From: CALHRB01 sp964473465
GTDB taxonomy: Bacteria; Bacteroidota; Ignavibacteria; Kapaibacteriales; UBA2268
DNA: 64,000 bases
NCBI GenBank assembly: GCA_964473465.1
Contig: CAYYPE010000002.1
Location: 124,001 to 188,000 of the forward strand
Direction of reading: 5' to 3'
Under the pieces are notes generated by a model that saw nothing but the letters and a program-made list of their open reading frames with translations, had not been told where the DNA came from and ran no database searches. Each line of letters starts with the position of its first letter. Position 1 is the first letter of the stretch. Made by a program: the position numbers and the translations under genes. Of this stretch, positions 47,476 to 55,308 are shown piece by piece.

Positions 47476-48174
47476 ATGGGTTTTAATGGGTTTTCTAAAG
47501 ACATTTTCTGGTTCTATTCGGAGTTGAAAAAAAACAACAACAAAGAATGGTTTTATGAAAACAAAAAATTTTATGAAAAGGAAATTAAAGAGGTATCCAA
47601 AGAGCTTCTCACGGAAATGAGCCAAAGATTCGCCTCAATTGGACTGCCTTTTGTTGCCGATCCGAAAGTAAGTTTATTCAGGATAAACCGGGACATTCGC
47701 TTTAGTTCAAACAAAGACCCATATAAAACTAATCTTGGAATTTACTTTCCTTACAATGCCAAACTTGGGGAACGTCTGCCTGAATCACCGGGCTTATATT
47801 ATCATTTTGCTCCCGAAGAGTCATTCATCGGAGGCGGTATCCACATGCCAAGCTCAGAAACATTAAGAGCATTGAGGATAAAAATTGCCAACGACTGGGA
47901 GGAACTATCTGATATTATCAATACTAAAGAATTCAAGAAGGAGTATCCCAATGAGTTTTACGGGGAAAAGCTGAAACGTATGCCACGAGGTTTTGATGAA
48001 AAGCATCCGGCAGCTGAATTACTCAAATTAAAAGAATTCACAGTCTGGACTGACTTAGACCATAAAGTCAGCTATTCTTCGAAATTATTAGATGTTTTGG
48101 AGAGGAAAGCTATCGTTATCGCTCCATTTCTTGAATTCCTTTTTCAATCAATGACAAAACAAATAATTATGTAA
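47476..48174 (+). CDS. DUF2461 family protein
   Basis: The 232-residue protein matches the DUF2461/TIGR02453 family: DIFWFYSELKKNNNKEWFYE near residue 10, LFRINRDIRFSSNKDPYKTN near 71, and LYYHFAPEESFIGGGIHMP near 110. The family has no established biochemical function. It is in a + strand run of four closely spaced genes, 13 bases before hldA. Confidence 0.9.
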   Translation: MGFNGFSKDIFWFYSELKKNNNKEWFYENKKFYEKEIKEVSKELLTEMSQRFASIGLPFVADPKVSLFRINRDIRFSSNKDPYKTNLGIYFPYNAKLGERLPESPGLYYHFAPEESFIGGGIHMPSSETLRALRIKIANDWEELSDIINTKEFKKEYPNEFYGEKLKRMPRGFDEKHPAAELLKLKEFTVWTDLDHKVSYSSKLLDVLERKAIVIAPFLEFLFQSMTKQIIM

Positions 48175-48187
48175 TATTATCAATATT

Positions 48188-49189
48188 ATGGAAAAGTTTG
48201 ACATACAAAGAGCAAAAGAAATTTTAGAGAAAAGCAAAGGCAAAGCTATAGCCGTCATCGGAGATATTATGCTGGACAGATACTTCTGGGGAAATGTCAG
48301 CAGAATTTCCCCCGAAGCTCCTGTTCCCGTTGTTGATATCGAAAGGGAATCATATCATTTAGGCGGTGCCGCAAATGTGGCAAATAACCTTAAATCCCTT
48401 GGCATTGAGCCAATTCTATGCGGCTTGCTCGGTGATGATAATTCTGGCAGATTGTTTTCGGAAATTGCTGAAAATCAGGGAATTTCATCAATAGGCTTTT
48501 TTACGGACAAGGACAGAACAACAACAGTAAAAACAAGAGTAATTGGAAATAATCAGCAATTAGTTCGACTGGACAGGGAAACCCGAAAATTAATATCAAG
48601 CGAGGGAGAAAAATTTATTCTCAGAATACTCAACAATACTGCTAACCTTAGCGGTATAATTTTTCAGGATTACAACAAAGGCACCATATCTGAATTTCTG
48701 ATATTAGAGGTAATCTCATTTGCAAAAACCAACAATATACCCGTTTTTGTTGACCCTAAATCAGACAACTTTTTTAATTATAAGGAAGCTACCGTCTTCA
48801 AGCCAAACAGAAAAGAAGCTTCACAGGCTTTGAATATGAATCTGAGGGAGAGAGACATACTTGAGCAAGCTGGAAAGATACTTCTTGAGCGTTTGAACGC
48901 AAAAAATGTGCTAATAACTCTGGGTGCAGATGGAATGATATTATTTGAGTCAAATGGCAATATATCTTCAGTTCCAACCAGAGCAAGAAATATTGCTGAT
49001 GTTTCGGGTGCAGGAGACACAACAATCGCAACTCTGGCAACTGCCTATGTCGGCGGTGCAGCTATTAAAGAAGCGGCTTCGATGGCTAATTTTGCCGCTG
49101 GAGTTGTTTGCGAAGAGCCCGGGATTGTTCCGATAACAATTGATTCTCTCTTGAAATCTATTAAAAGAAACAGCATAAATAAAGGTTGA
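48188..49189 (+). CDS. hldA: D-glycero-beta-D-manno-heptose-7-phosphate kinase
   Basis: The 333-residue PfkB-type kinase corresponds to the N-terminal half of the bifunctional HldE (RfaE1). It has the PfkB start AVIGDIMLDRYFWGNVSRISPEAPVP near residue 22, the Gly-rich LGGAANVANNLKSLG near 58, and the catalytic VSGAGDTTIATLATAYVGG near 276. It makes heptose 1,7-bisphosphate for ADP-heptose in lipopolysaccharide core. The adenylyltransferase gene follows 3 bases downstream. Confidence 0.93.
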   Translation: MEKFDIQRAKEILEKSKGKAIAVIGDIMLDRYFWGNVSRISPEAPVPVVDIERESYHLGGAANVANNLKSLGIEPILCGLLGDDNSGRLFSEIAENQGISSIGFFTDKDRTTTVKTRVIGNNQQLVRLDRETRKLISSEGEKFILRILNNTANLSGIIFQDYNKGTISEFLILEVISFAKTNNIPVFVDPKSDNFFNYKEATVFKPNRKEASQALNMNLRERDILEQAGKILLERLNAKNVLITLGADGMILFESNGNISSVPTRARNIADVSGAGDTTIATLATAYVGGAAIKEAASMANFAAGVVCEEPGIVPITIDSLLKSIKRNSINKG

Positions 49190-49192
49190 AAA

Positions 49193-49654
49193 ATGATAAT
49201 TGATAGATACTCTTTGAAGGAAAAAATCACTGATTTTAAAGCACAAAGCAAAAAGATAGTTTTTACTAACGGTTGCTTTGATATCATTCATTCTGGGCAT
49301 ATTTACTACCTCGGGGAAGCTAAAAAAGCAGGAGATATATTGATCATAGGTTTGAATAGCGATAACTCAGTCAGGCGGCTCAAAGGAAACGACAGACCCA
49401 TTAATAATGAGTCCGACAGAGCGATGGTTCTTGATGCTTTAAAATTTGTTGATTATGTTACTATCTTCGAAGAAGACACTCCTTATGAATTGATAAAGTT
49501 GCTACAACCCGATATCCTTGTGAAAGGTGGAGATTATAATGCTGATGAAATTGTAGGGGCTGATATAGTCAGGGAAAACGGCGGGGAAGTCTTAATAATT
49601 CCTTATGTTAAAGGAAAATCTACAACTGAATTAATAAAAAAAATCAAATCATAA
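49193..49654 (+). CDS. hldC: D-glycero-beta-D-manno-heptose 1-phosphate adenylyltransferase
   Basis: The 153-residue nucleotidyltransferase corresponds to the C-terminal half of HldE (RfaE2). The motif FTNGCFDIIHSGHIYYLGEAK near residue 24 holds the HSGH nucleotide-binding site, and the later KGKSTTELIKKI near the C-terminus has the STT signature. It converts heptose 1-phosphate to ADP-heptose. A single hairpin follows, then the scaffold gap. Confidence 0.93.
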   Translation: MIIDRYSLKEKITDFKAQSKKIVFTNGCFDIIHSGHIYYLGEAKKAGDILIIGLNSDNSVRRLKGNDRPINNESDRAMVLDALKFVDYVTIFEEDTPYELIKLLQPDILVKGGDYNADEIVGADIVRENGGEVLIIPYVKGKSTTELIKKIKS

Positions 49655-49658
49655 TAAC

Positions 49659-49712
49659 GGGGTTGTAAAGTAAAAAAGCCAGAGCGGTAAAAAAAAATTG
49701 CTTTACAACCCC
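49659..49712. terminator. 12-bp perfect hairpin after hldC
   Basis: GGGGTTGTAAAG and CTTTACAACCCC form a perfect 12-bp inverted repeat around 30 bases containing a small inner GCC/GGT pairing and an A9 run. No T-run follows the stem on either side. It lies between the convergent hldC and the TRL-like gene and could be a bidirectional terminator or a short repeat element. Confidence 0.4.
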
Positions 49713-49721
49713 TTGAAAAAT

Positions 49722-49931
49722 TATTATTCACCGTAAACATATACTGTATAGGTAGCATAAATACCAAGAATTGATGNNNNNNNNNNNNNNNNNNNNNNNN
49801 NNNNNNNNNNNNNNNNNNNNNNNNNNNNNNNNNNNNNNNNNNNNNNNNNNNNNNNNNNNNNNNNNNNNNNNNNNNNTATTATTCACCGTAAACATATACT
49901 GTATAGGTAGCATAAATACCAAGAATTGATG
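49722..49931. other. Scaffold gap with duplicated 55-bp contig ends
   Basis: Exactly 100 N's occupy 49777-49876. The 55 bases before them (49722-49776) are identical to the 55 bases after them (49877-49931). This is what overlapping de Bruijn contig ends look like, so the true gap is probably zero. The left copy would be a second rendering of the 3' end of the TRL-like gene. Confidence 0.85.
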
Positions 49932-50202
49932 TTGATTTGTAATCAACATGATGAATTCTGGTAATGCCTCCATTTTTTGCAGCAGTATTGATGCTTGCAT
50001 CACCAACAGCGATTAATCCAAGGATAGAAGAAGCAGATGCTGATCCCATCTTTGAATATGATGTGTTTGATGTTGCAGTAATCGGGGCTTTAATATCAGT
50101 ATAAAGACCACCAAGAACAGGAGAAACAGCGTAAGCCGCACAGCCAACCATTAAAGAGCTCGACAGCAGAATCACTGACATATACATTAATATTTTCTTC
50201 AT
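49879..50202 (-). CDS. TRL-like family lipoprotein
   Basis: The 107-residue protein starts with a lipoprotein signal (lipobox LMVGC, Cys21) followed by SPVLGGLYTDIKAPITATSN, and ASSILGLIAVGDASINTAAKNGGITRIHHVDYKS. This matches the TRL-like family (tRNA-associated locus protein), which is of unknown function and probably anchored in the envelope. The ATG at 50202 has an AGGAGGTGA ribosome binding site seven bases upstream. The 3' end lies in the duplicated contig end; after collapsing the overlap, the stop would be at the 49724-49726 copy. Confidence 0.85.
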   Translation of the reverse strand: MKKILMYMSVILLSSSLMVGCAAYAVSPVLGGLYTDIKAPITATSNTSYSKMGSASASSILGLIAVGDASINTAAKNGGITRIHHVDYKSTSILGIYATYTVYVYGE

Positions 50203-50303
50203 AAATCACCTCCTATATTGTTAATAATAATACCGCTCGTGCTTTTTTTCTAAATAAATAAGATTGAATATCAAATATATAGAAAAAATTTGAATAAAAA
50301 ATT

Positions 50304-50477
50304 TCAATTTATACTAAACCTGGTAAAGTGGGTATATTCATAAAATAAGCTTAGTCTGTAATCAGGTAATTTCTCTAATGAATATACAATCGGAACAGGA
50401 TTTTTAATCCGAGAATTGTCAACTTCGGAAATTGATAAAACAAGAGAGAGCAATATTGAAGCAAATAGCTTTTTCAT
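50304..50477 (-). CDS. Small exported protein, 57 residues
   Basis: An open frame of 58 codons starts at ATG 50477 and ends at TGA 50304. It begins 6 bases after the stop of the upstream lipoprotein gene on the same strand, so it is very likely in the same message. The product has a positively charged start and a hydrophobic segment (MKKLFASILLSLVLS) typical of a signal peptide, followed by a mature part of about 40 residues rich in aromatic and polar residues. No family is recognised. It may be intact or a truncated remnant. Confidence 0.5.
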   Translation of the reverse strand: MKKLFASILLSLVLSISEVDNSRIKNPVPIVYSLEKLPDYRLSLFYEYTHFTRFSIN

Positions 50478-50483
50478 CACTGT

Positions 50484-51239
50484 TTAGTTCCAATATGAGT
50501 AATCATATTCATATTTACCGATAATTTGTGCTTCTTTAGAAGAATGGAACTCTTTGTAAATATAACCGAATTTATTATAAAAATAAGTATAAATCACATT
50601 AATTTTTCCTTCCTGATTATAATTATAAAGTTCAACTTTTATACCTTCTGACTGATAGGCTATAGAATCCCTCGATTCGTATGTGCCGTTCAAGCTTGGG
50701 TTTATTAGTCTTCCGACGACATTACCGTTATTATTATATTGATATTGAATATCTGTAACAATTGAATTATTGGATATTAAATCTGTTTGAATTTTTTTGA
50801 TAAGGTTTCCTTTTTGGTCATAGCTGTAATCAATAATAAAGCTTGTGTCCCCGTCTCGGGTTAATGAAATTTTTCTTTCGATCTTTCCGCTGGTATTATG
50901 AATATAAATATTTTGTAGAATTGAATCAATGAAAAAATCACCATTGAAATATTTTGTCTCTTCATAGCTGATATTATTCTGATAGGTGAATTGTGCAATA
51001 CTTTTAATACTTCCCGATTGCAAATATTCGGTTAAAATACTTAATTTCCCGTCTGATAAGTATTCTTTAAGGTAAATCTTATATAATTTTGTTTCGTCGC
51101 TATTTGAAATTTTCCATTTTGTTTCATTTTTAATTATGGGTGTCTTATTATCATATGTCAGAGGTGAATCCAGATTACAAGACCAAAGCACAAAAAATAG
51201 GAAAATCGCTATAATATGTTTAATGAAATAAATTTTCAT
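50484..51239 (-). CDS. Lipoprotein with YD/RHS-like repeats
   Basis: I chose ATG 51239; a TTG at 51266 would add nine residues. The protein of about 251 residues has a lipoprotein signal with Cys near residue 21 (VLWSC), then repeated strands of the type YDQKGNLIKKI, YNNNGNVVGRL and YNQEGKINVIY. These resemble the YD/RHS-like or toxin-antitoxin-unrelated beta-repeat elements found in surface lipoproteins. It is probably an outer-membrane-anchored protein of unknown role, with a small exported protein gene right after it. Confidence 0.7.
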   Translation of the reverse strand: MKIYFIKHIIAIFLFFVLWSCNLDSPLTYDNKTPIIKNETKWKISNSDETKLYKIYLKEYLSDGKLSILTEYLQSGSIKSIAQFTYQNNISYEETKYFNGDFFIDSILQNIYIHNTSGKIERKISLTRDGDTSFIIDYSYDQKGNLIKKIQTDLISNNSIVTDIQYQYNNNGNVVGRLINPSLNGTYESRDSIAYQSEGIKVELYNYNQEGKINVIYTYFYNKFGYIYKEFHSSKEAQIIGKYEYDYSYWN

Positions 51240-51361
51240 AAAAAAAAGATAAATAATTTTTACCAATGAAAATTAACAAATTTTTCCCGATTTTGTTACT
51301 TATATTATGATAAAAATTAAAATCTTGTTAAATTGTAGATAGTTTAAAATTGGAGAGAATA

Positions 51362-51847
51362 ATGATACATAAATTTATTTTGAAAATATTTTTAATTTTT
51401 TTGATAAGCTTCAGCTTGCAAGCTCAAGGCAGCAACAATGTTGCTGAAAAAACTTCAAAAGATACTGATATTATTAAACTTCTGAACTTAGTGAGAGCAT
51501 ATGATATACCCGAAAGTATTGTTAATGATATCATAAAATCATATAAAACTATGTTGCCTATGGTTGATTCAACTTACTGGCAAAGTCTGAGGCAGGAAGC
51601 AGATATTGATGGGGTTATCAAAAAGCTCGTCCCTGTTTATGATAGAATCTTCAACGAGGAAGAAATAAAAGAACTTATAAAATTCTTCGAGACTCCCACA
51701 GGAAAAAAATGGGTTGCTACTTTTGGAGAGGCAAATGACGAAGTTATCAAAATTTTTGAAACGTGGAGCAGTGAAGTATTTAAAAAGTTAAATGATAAAA
51801 TGATAAGAGATGGATATGTTAATCAACCAACAAAAATAGATGAATAA
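51362..51847 (+). CDS. DUF2059 family exported protein
   Basis: The 161-residue protein from ATG 51362 has a GGAGA ribosome binding site just upstream (51352-51356) and a signal peptide (to LQAQG near residue 22). The DUF2059 core has EEIKELIKFFETPTGKKWVATF near residue 100, the family's F..T/SPxGK signature. DUF2059 proteins are periplasmic and of unknown function. Its stop overlaps the start of the next gene by 8 bases. Confidence 0.82.
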   Translation: MIHKFILKIFLIFLISFSLQAQGSNNVAEKTSKDTDIIKLLNLVRAYDIPESIVNDIIKSYKTMLPMVDSTYWQSLRQEADIDGVIKKLVPVYDRIFNEEEIKELIKFFETPTGKKWVATFGEANDEVIKIFETWSSEVFKKLNDKMIRDGYVNQPTKIDE

Positions 51848-53060
51848 TATGGATACAGAAAAACTAAGCGGTCCTGCAGGCAGAATTCAGGATTACCTTG
51901 TATTTGGGGAATTTGGCGGAGTTAATCCTTCAATCGAAGACTCATCAACATTCACATTCCTTTCCGTTGAGAAAATGGAAGAGCTGTTCGAGCACGAAAT
52001 TGAGGGATGTTTCCTTTATTCAAGGCATTTAAACCCAACTGTCTATCATCTTGCAAAAGCTATGGCATTGCTTGAAAATACCGAAGATGCTCAAATCACA
52101 GCTTCTGGTATGGCTGCCATTAGCTGCTCAATATTGCAAATTTGCCACTCTGGGAATGAAATCATTTCATCACGCACTATTTATGGTGGAACTTATGCTT
52201 TACTAAAGAATTTTCTGCCAAAATTCGGCATTAACACACACTTTGTGAATATTTTAGATTTAGATCAGGTCAGAAACAGGATTAACAAAAACACAAAAAT
52301 TCTTTATTGCGAAGCAATAAGCAACCCATTGCTTGAAGTCGCAGATATTCCAGCTTTAAGAAAATTAGCAGATGAATTTGGGCTTACTCTGATTGTTGAT
52401 AATACTTTCAGCCCGATGATGATTCAGCCTTACGAATTAGGTGCTCATCTGGTTATTCATAGTCTGACTAAATATATCAATGGTTCAAGTGATTGTGTTG
52501 CAGGGGCTGTTTGTGGCAAGCACGATTTTATATTAGGGATGAAAGACGTTCATTCAGGTTCTGCTATGCTTCTCGGTCCTGTTCTGGACAGTATAAGAGC
52601 AGCAAGTATCCTCAAAAATCTCAGAACTTTACATATTCGAATTAAGCAGCACTCAAAAAATGCTATGTATTTCTCTGAGAATCTGGAAAAATTAGGTTTT
52701 AAAGTTTTCTATCCCGGACTTGCTTCGCACCCGCAGCACAAAAGAGTAACTGAGTTTCTTAATCAGGATTATGGATATGGCGGAATGCTTACTTTTGATG
52801 CTGGAACAGCGGAAGTTGCTAATTCATTAATGATTAAAATGCAAGATCATCTGATTGGCTATTTTGCTGTTAGTCTTGGCTTTTATAAGACTCTTTTCAG
52901 TTCCCCGGGACACAGCACATCTTCCGAAATACCAGAAGATGAGCAGTTAGCTATGGGAATGTCCCCGGGATTAATCAGAATGTCTATAGGTTTGGATAAC
53001 GACATAACCCGAACATTCGAAAGGATGAAGGAATGCCTAAAAGAAATGGATTTAATTTAA
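51840..53060 (+). CDS. Cys/Met-metabolism PLP-dependent lyase (methionine gamma-lyase-like)
   Basis: The 406-residue protein belongs to the cystathionine/methionine gamma-lyase family. It shows the Tyr in FLYSRHLNPTVYHLAKAMA near residue 57, the PLP-contacting ITASGMAAISCSI near 86, IVDNTFSPMMIQPYELGAHLV near 185 and the PLP lysine in HSLTKYINGSSD near 210. Substrate (methionine, cystathionine or homocysteine derivatives) cannot be fixed from sequence. Its start overlaps the DUF2059 gene by 8 bases, so the pair is translationally coupled. Confidence 0.9.
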   Translation: MNNMDTEKLSGPAGRIQDYLVFGEFGGVNPSIEDSSTFTFLSVEKMEELFEHEIEGCFLYSRHLNPTVYHLAKAMALLENTEDAQITASGMAAISCSILQICHSGNEIISSRTIYGGTYALLKNFLPKFGINTHFVNILDLDQVRNRINKNTKILYCEAISNPLLEVADIPALRKLADEFGLTLIVDNTFSPMMIQPYELGAHLVIHSLTKYINGSSDCVAGAVCGKHDFILGMKDVHSGSAMLLGPVLDSIRAASILKNLRTLHIRIKQHSKNAMYFSENLEKLGFKVFYPGLASHPQHKRVTEFLNQDYGYGGMLTFDAGTAEVANSLMIKMQDHLIGYFAVSLGFYKTLFSSPGHSTSSEIPEDEQLAMGMSPGLIRMSIGLDNDITRTFERMKECLKEMDLI

Positions 53061-53109
53061 TTCAATTAAAGTGAAATTATTTTATTTTTTATTTAATTCA
53101 AGGAGTAAT

Positions 53110-53562
53110 ATGGACGAAAATCGTTTCAAAGAAATCATAGATTATGCAATATCAAGGGAGGTCGAGGCTGCAAAGTTCTATAATGAATTACAGGTTATCG
53201 CAAAACTTGAATCATCAAAGCACTTGCTAAAAGACCTTGAAAATATGGAACTAAGTCATAAACGCATACTCGAAAACTTCAAAAACGAAGATTTGAACGA
53301 ATATTCCCCAAAAAATCTTTCAGATCTTGGCATAGCTGAATTTTTAGCTGAAGTGGCAATTCACAAAGAAATGTCATTCCAGGAAATATTGATTGTGGCA
53401 ATCAAAAGAGAGGAAAATGCTTTCAAATTATATCAGGCTTTGGCTGATGAGGCAGAAAATGTGGAAATAAAAAATCTTTTCCTAAAGCTCGCTGACGAAG
53501 AGGCAAAACATAAACACTACCTCGAAACCATATATGATCAGGAAGTATATGTAGAAAATTAA
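53110..53562 (+). CDS. Ferritin-like (rubrerythrin-type) protein
   Basis: I chose ATG 53110 because an AAGGAG lies at 53100-53105; a GTG at 53071 is also in frame. The protein of about 150 residues is a four-helix ferritin-like domain: REVEAAKFYNEL near residue 14, NMELSHKRILENF near 42, KREENAFKLYQALADEAEN near 103, and DEEAKHKHYLETIY near 131. These supply the E and ExxH metal ligands of a diiron site. It lacks a rubredoxin domain. Likely role is peroxide handling or iron binding; substrate unknown. Confidence 0.85.
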   Translation: MDENRFKEIIDYAISREVEAAKFYNELQVIAKLESSKHLLKDLENMELSHKRILENFKNEDLNEYSPKNLSDLGIAEFLAEVAIHKEMSFQEILIVAIKREENAFKLYQALADEAENVEIKNLFLKLADEEAKHKHYLETIYDQEVYVEN

Positions 53563-53576
53563 TTCTTTGATATGTT

Positions 53577-54146
53577 TTGTTAGATTTTTTGATTAATATT
53601 GATATAAGTCTGTTCTATTTCATTAATGGCACTCTATCAAATTCTTTCTTTGATAGATTAATGCCGTTTATAACAAATCATAATCATTGGATATTGCTTT
53701 ATATCCTTGTTGTAGTTTCTCTGCTCTGGAAGGGCGGCAAAAAGGGCAGGATTTGCGTTCTTTTGCTTTTTATAATTGTTGCTTTATCTGATCAGATAAG
53801 CAGTTCTTTTATTAAGGAAGCTGTGGGAAGAATAAGACCCTGCCACATTCTTAGCGATATTAATCTTTTAGTTCCCTGCGGAGGAGGAAAATCATTTCCC
53901 TCCTCCCATGCGGTTAATAATTTTTCAGCAGCTCTTGTTCTCTCTTATTTCTACCGTGAGTATAAATGGATTTTCTTTTCGATTGCAACGCTAATGGCTT
54001 TCTCAAGGGTTTATGTTGGTGTTCATTATCCTTTTGATGTTATCTGCGGTGCAATCATAGGTTTATTGATAAGCTTTTCAATTATTCTGGTTTATAAATG
54101 GTTTTCCAAAAAAGTTAAATTTTTTCAAGTGTTACCTCCTCAATAA
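53577..54146 (+). CDS. PAP2-family phosphatase
   Basis: The 189-residue membrane protein starts at TTG 53577 (no in-frame ATG at the right place) and has five or six hydrophobic segments with the PAP2 signature: KEAVGRIRP near residue 82, FPSSHAVN near 108 and SRVYVGVHYPFDVICG near 146. Such enzymes dephosphorylate undecaprenyl diphosphate or lipid phosphates at the inner membrane. Its 3' end overlaps the convergent glycosyltransferase gene by 32 bases. Confidence 0.88.
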   Translation: MLDFLINIDISLFYFINGTLSNSFFDRLMPFITNHNHWILLYILVVVSLLWKGGKKGRICVLLLFIIVALSDQISSSFIKEAVGRIRPCHILSDINLLVPCGGGKSFPSSHAVNNFSAALVLSYFYREYKWIFFSIATLMAFSRVYVGVHYPFDVICGAIIGLLISFSIILVYKWFSKKVKFFQVLPPQ

Positions 54147-55308
54147 GTTCGTCTAACATTTGATAGACTCTGTTCCATGAAAGGTTATCAATAATAACCT
54201 GTCTTGCGTTATTTCCAATTCTTTTAGCAAGTTCTTTATCTTTGAGTATATTAATAGAATGCTCGGCAAGTTCTTGGTTATTGTTTCCAATTAAAACACT
54301 TTCCATATTTTTTACAGGAATTCCCTGAATGCCCGTTGGTGTTGTAACAACAGGACAGGCACAGGACATAGCTTCAAGAAGTTTGTTCTGTATTCCCGAG
54401 CCGCCAGAGTGAGGATGCAAAAACAATTCAGCTTCCTGCAAATAAGGCAGCATGGAAGGAACATTTTTGTGAATAGAAATAAATTCGCTTTCAAGCGATT
54501 CTATCCTTTTAGGTGGATTTGAGCCGACTATTCTGAACTTAACGTCAGGTAATTTCTCTTGTATTATTGGTAAAATTTCCTTCACTATCCTCTCAATCAT
54601 AAGAATGTTAGCCCAGATGTCTAATTTACCTGAAAAAAGAATACCATTTCTTATATCAGGATTTTCAGGTGGAATAAAAAAATCCGTGTCGGTGCCATTG
54701 GTAAGTAGCCTGTATTTCCCATTTGGGTTTTCCTGTTTCATAGATTCAATGTCATTATTTGTTACAAATGTAACTGCATCAAAATATTCAACAATTCTCG
54801 GTTCGTAAGAAGACAGTTTTTTATATTCCCAATATCTAATTATTTTTTGTTTTAGGTTTTTTGATTCTTCATAAGAGCGTTTCTGATAAAGGACGCGGCA
54901 ATCCTCAGCCATTAAAATTTTTTTTATAGGTAGGTGCTTTAAATACTCAGCCGTTCTCATAAAAAAGGCAAAGGAAAGGTCGAATTTCCTTTCTTTTGTT
55001 AATTTTTCAACCATAAAACCAAATTCGGGCTGATTATAATATGCAATTTCAAGCGGTTGATTTGAAAACAAAGTTAGAGGTATTGTTCTTAATCCTGCTT
55101 TTATCGGGTCAAGATAAATAACAAAAAGTTCAACTCCAAGTTTTTCTATTTCTTCTCTGTATCCATCGGGAAATTTTTGCCCTTGATAAAATGTTACTAA
55201 TGTAGTATTGTGTTTTTTTCCAAGATATGACAAAATTTTATAGGGTTTGAGTCTATCCCCGCCCACAACAGGATAGGGAAATCTTGGCGTCAAAAAAAGT
55301 ATTCTCAT
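54115..55308 (-). CDS. Family 4 glycosyltransferase
   Basis: The 397-residue protein is a GT-B glycosyltransferase (GT4 type). The N-terminal half begins LFLTPRFPYPVVGGDRLK, and the nucleotide-sugar-binding half has ILFSGKLDIWANILMIERIV near residue 223 and the signature LFLHPHSGGSGIQNKLLEAM near 295, including the conserved EAMACG-like stretch as EAMSCACPVV. Its start overlaps the stop of the aminotransferase by 4 bases. Product is unknown; likely cell-surface polysaccharide. Confidence 0.9.
   Translation of the reverse strand: MRILFLTPRFPYPVVGGDRLKPYKILSYLGKKHNTTLVTFYQGQKFPDGYREEIEKLGVELFVIYLDPIKAGLRTIPLTLFSNQPLEIAYYNQPEFGFMVEKLTKERKFDLSFAFFMRTAEYLKHLPIKKILMAEDCRVLYQKRSYEESKNLKQKIIRYWEYKKLSSYEPRIVEYFDAVTFVTNNDIESMKQENPNGKYRLLTNGTDTDFFIPPENPDIRNGILFSGKLDIWANILMIERIVKEILPIIQEKLPDVKFRIVGSNPPKRIESLESEFISIHKNVPSMLPYLQEAELFLHPHSGGSGIQNKLLEAMSCACPVVTTPTGIQGIPVKNMESVLIGNNNQELAEHSINILKDKELAKRIGNNARQVIIDNLSWNRVYQMLDELIEEVTLEKI

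Noticed and set aside
49728..50006. An open frame running through the N block on the minus strand
   Set aside because: It exists only because N's contain no stop codons and the contig ends are duplicated.
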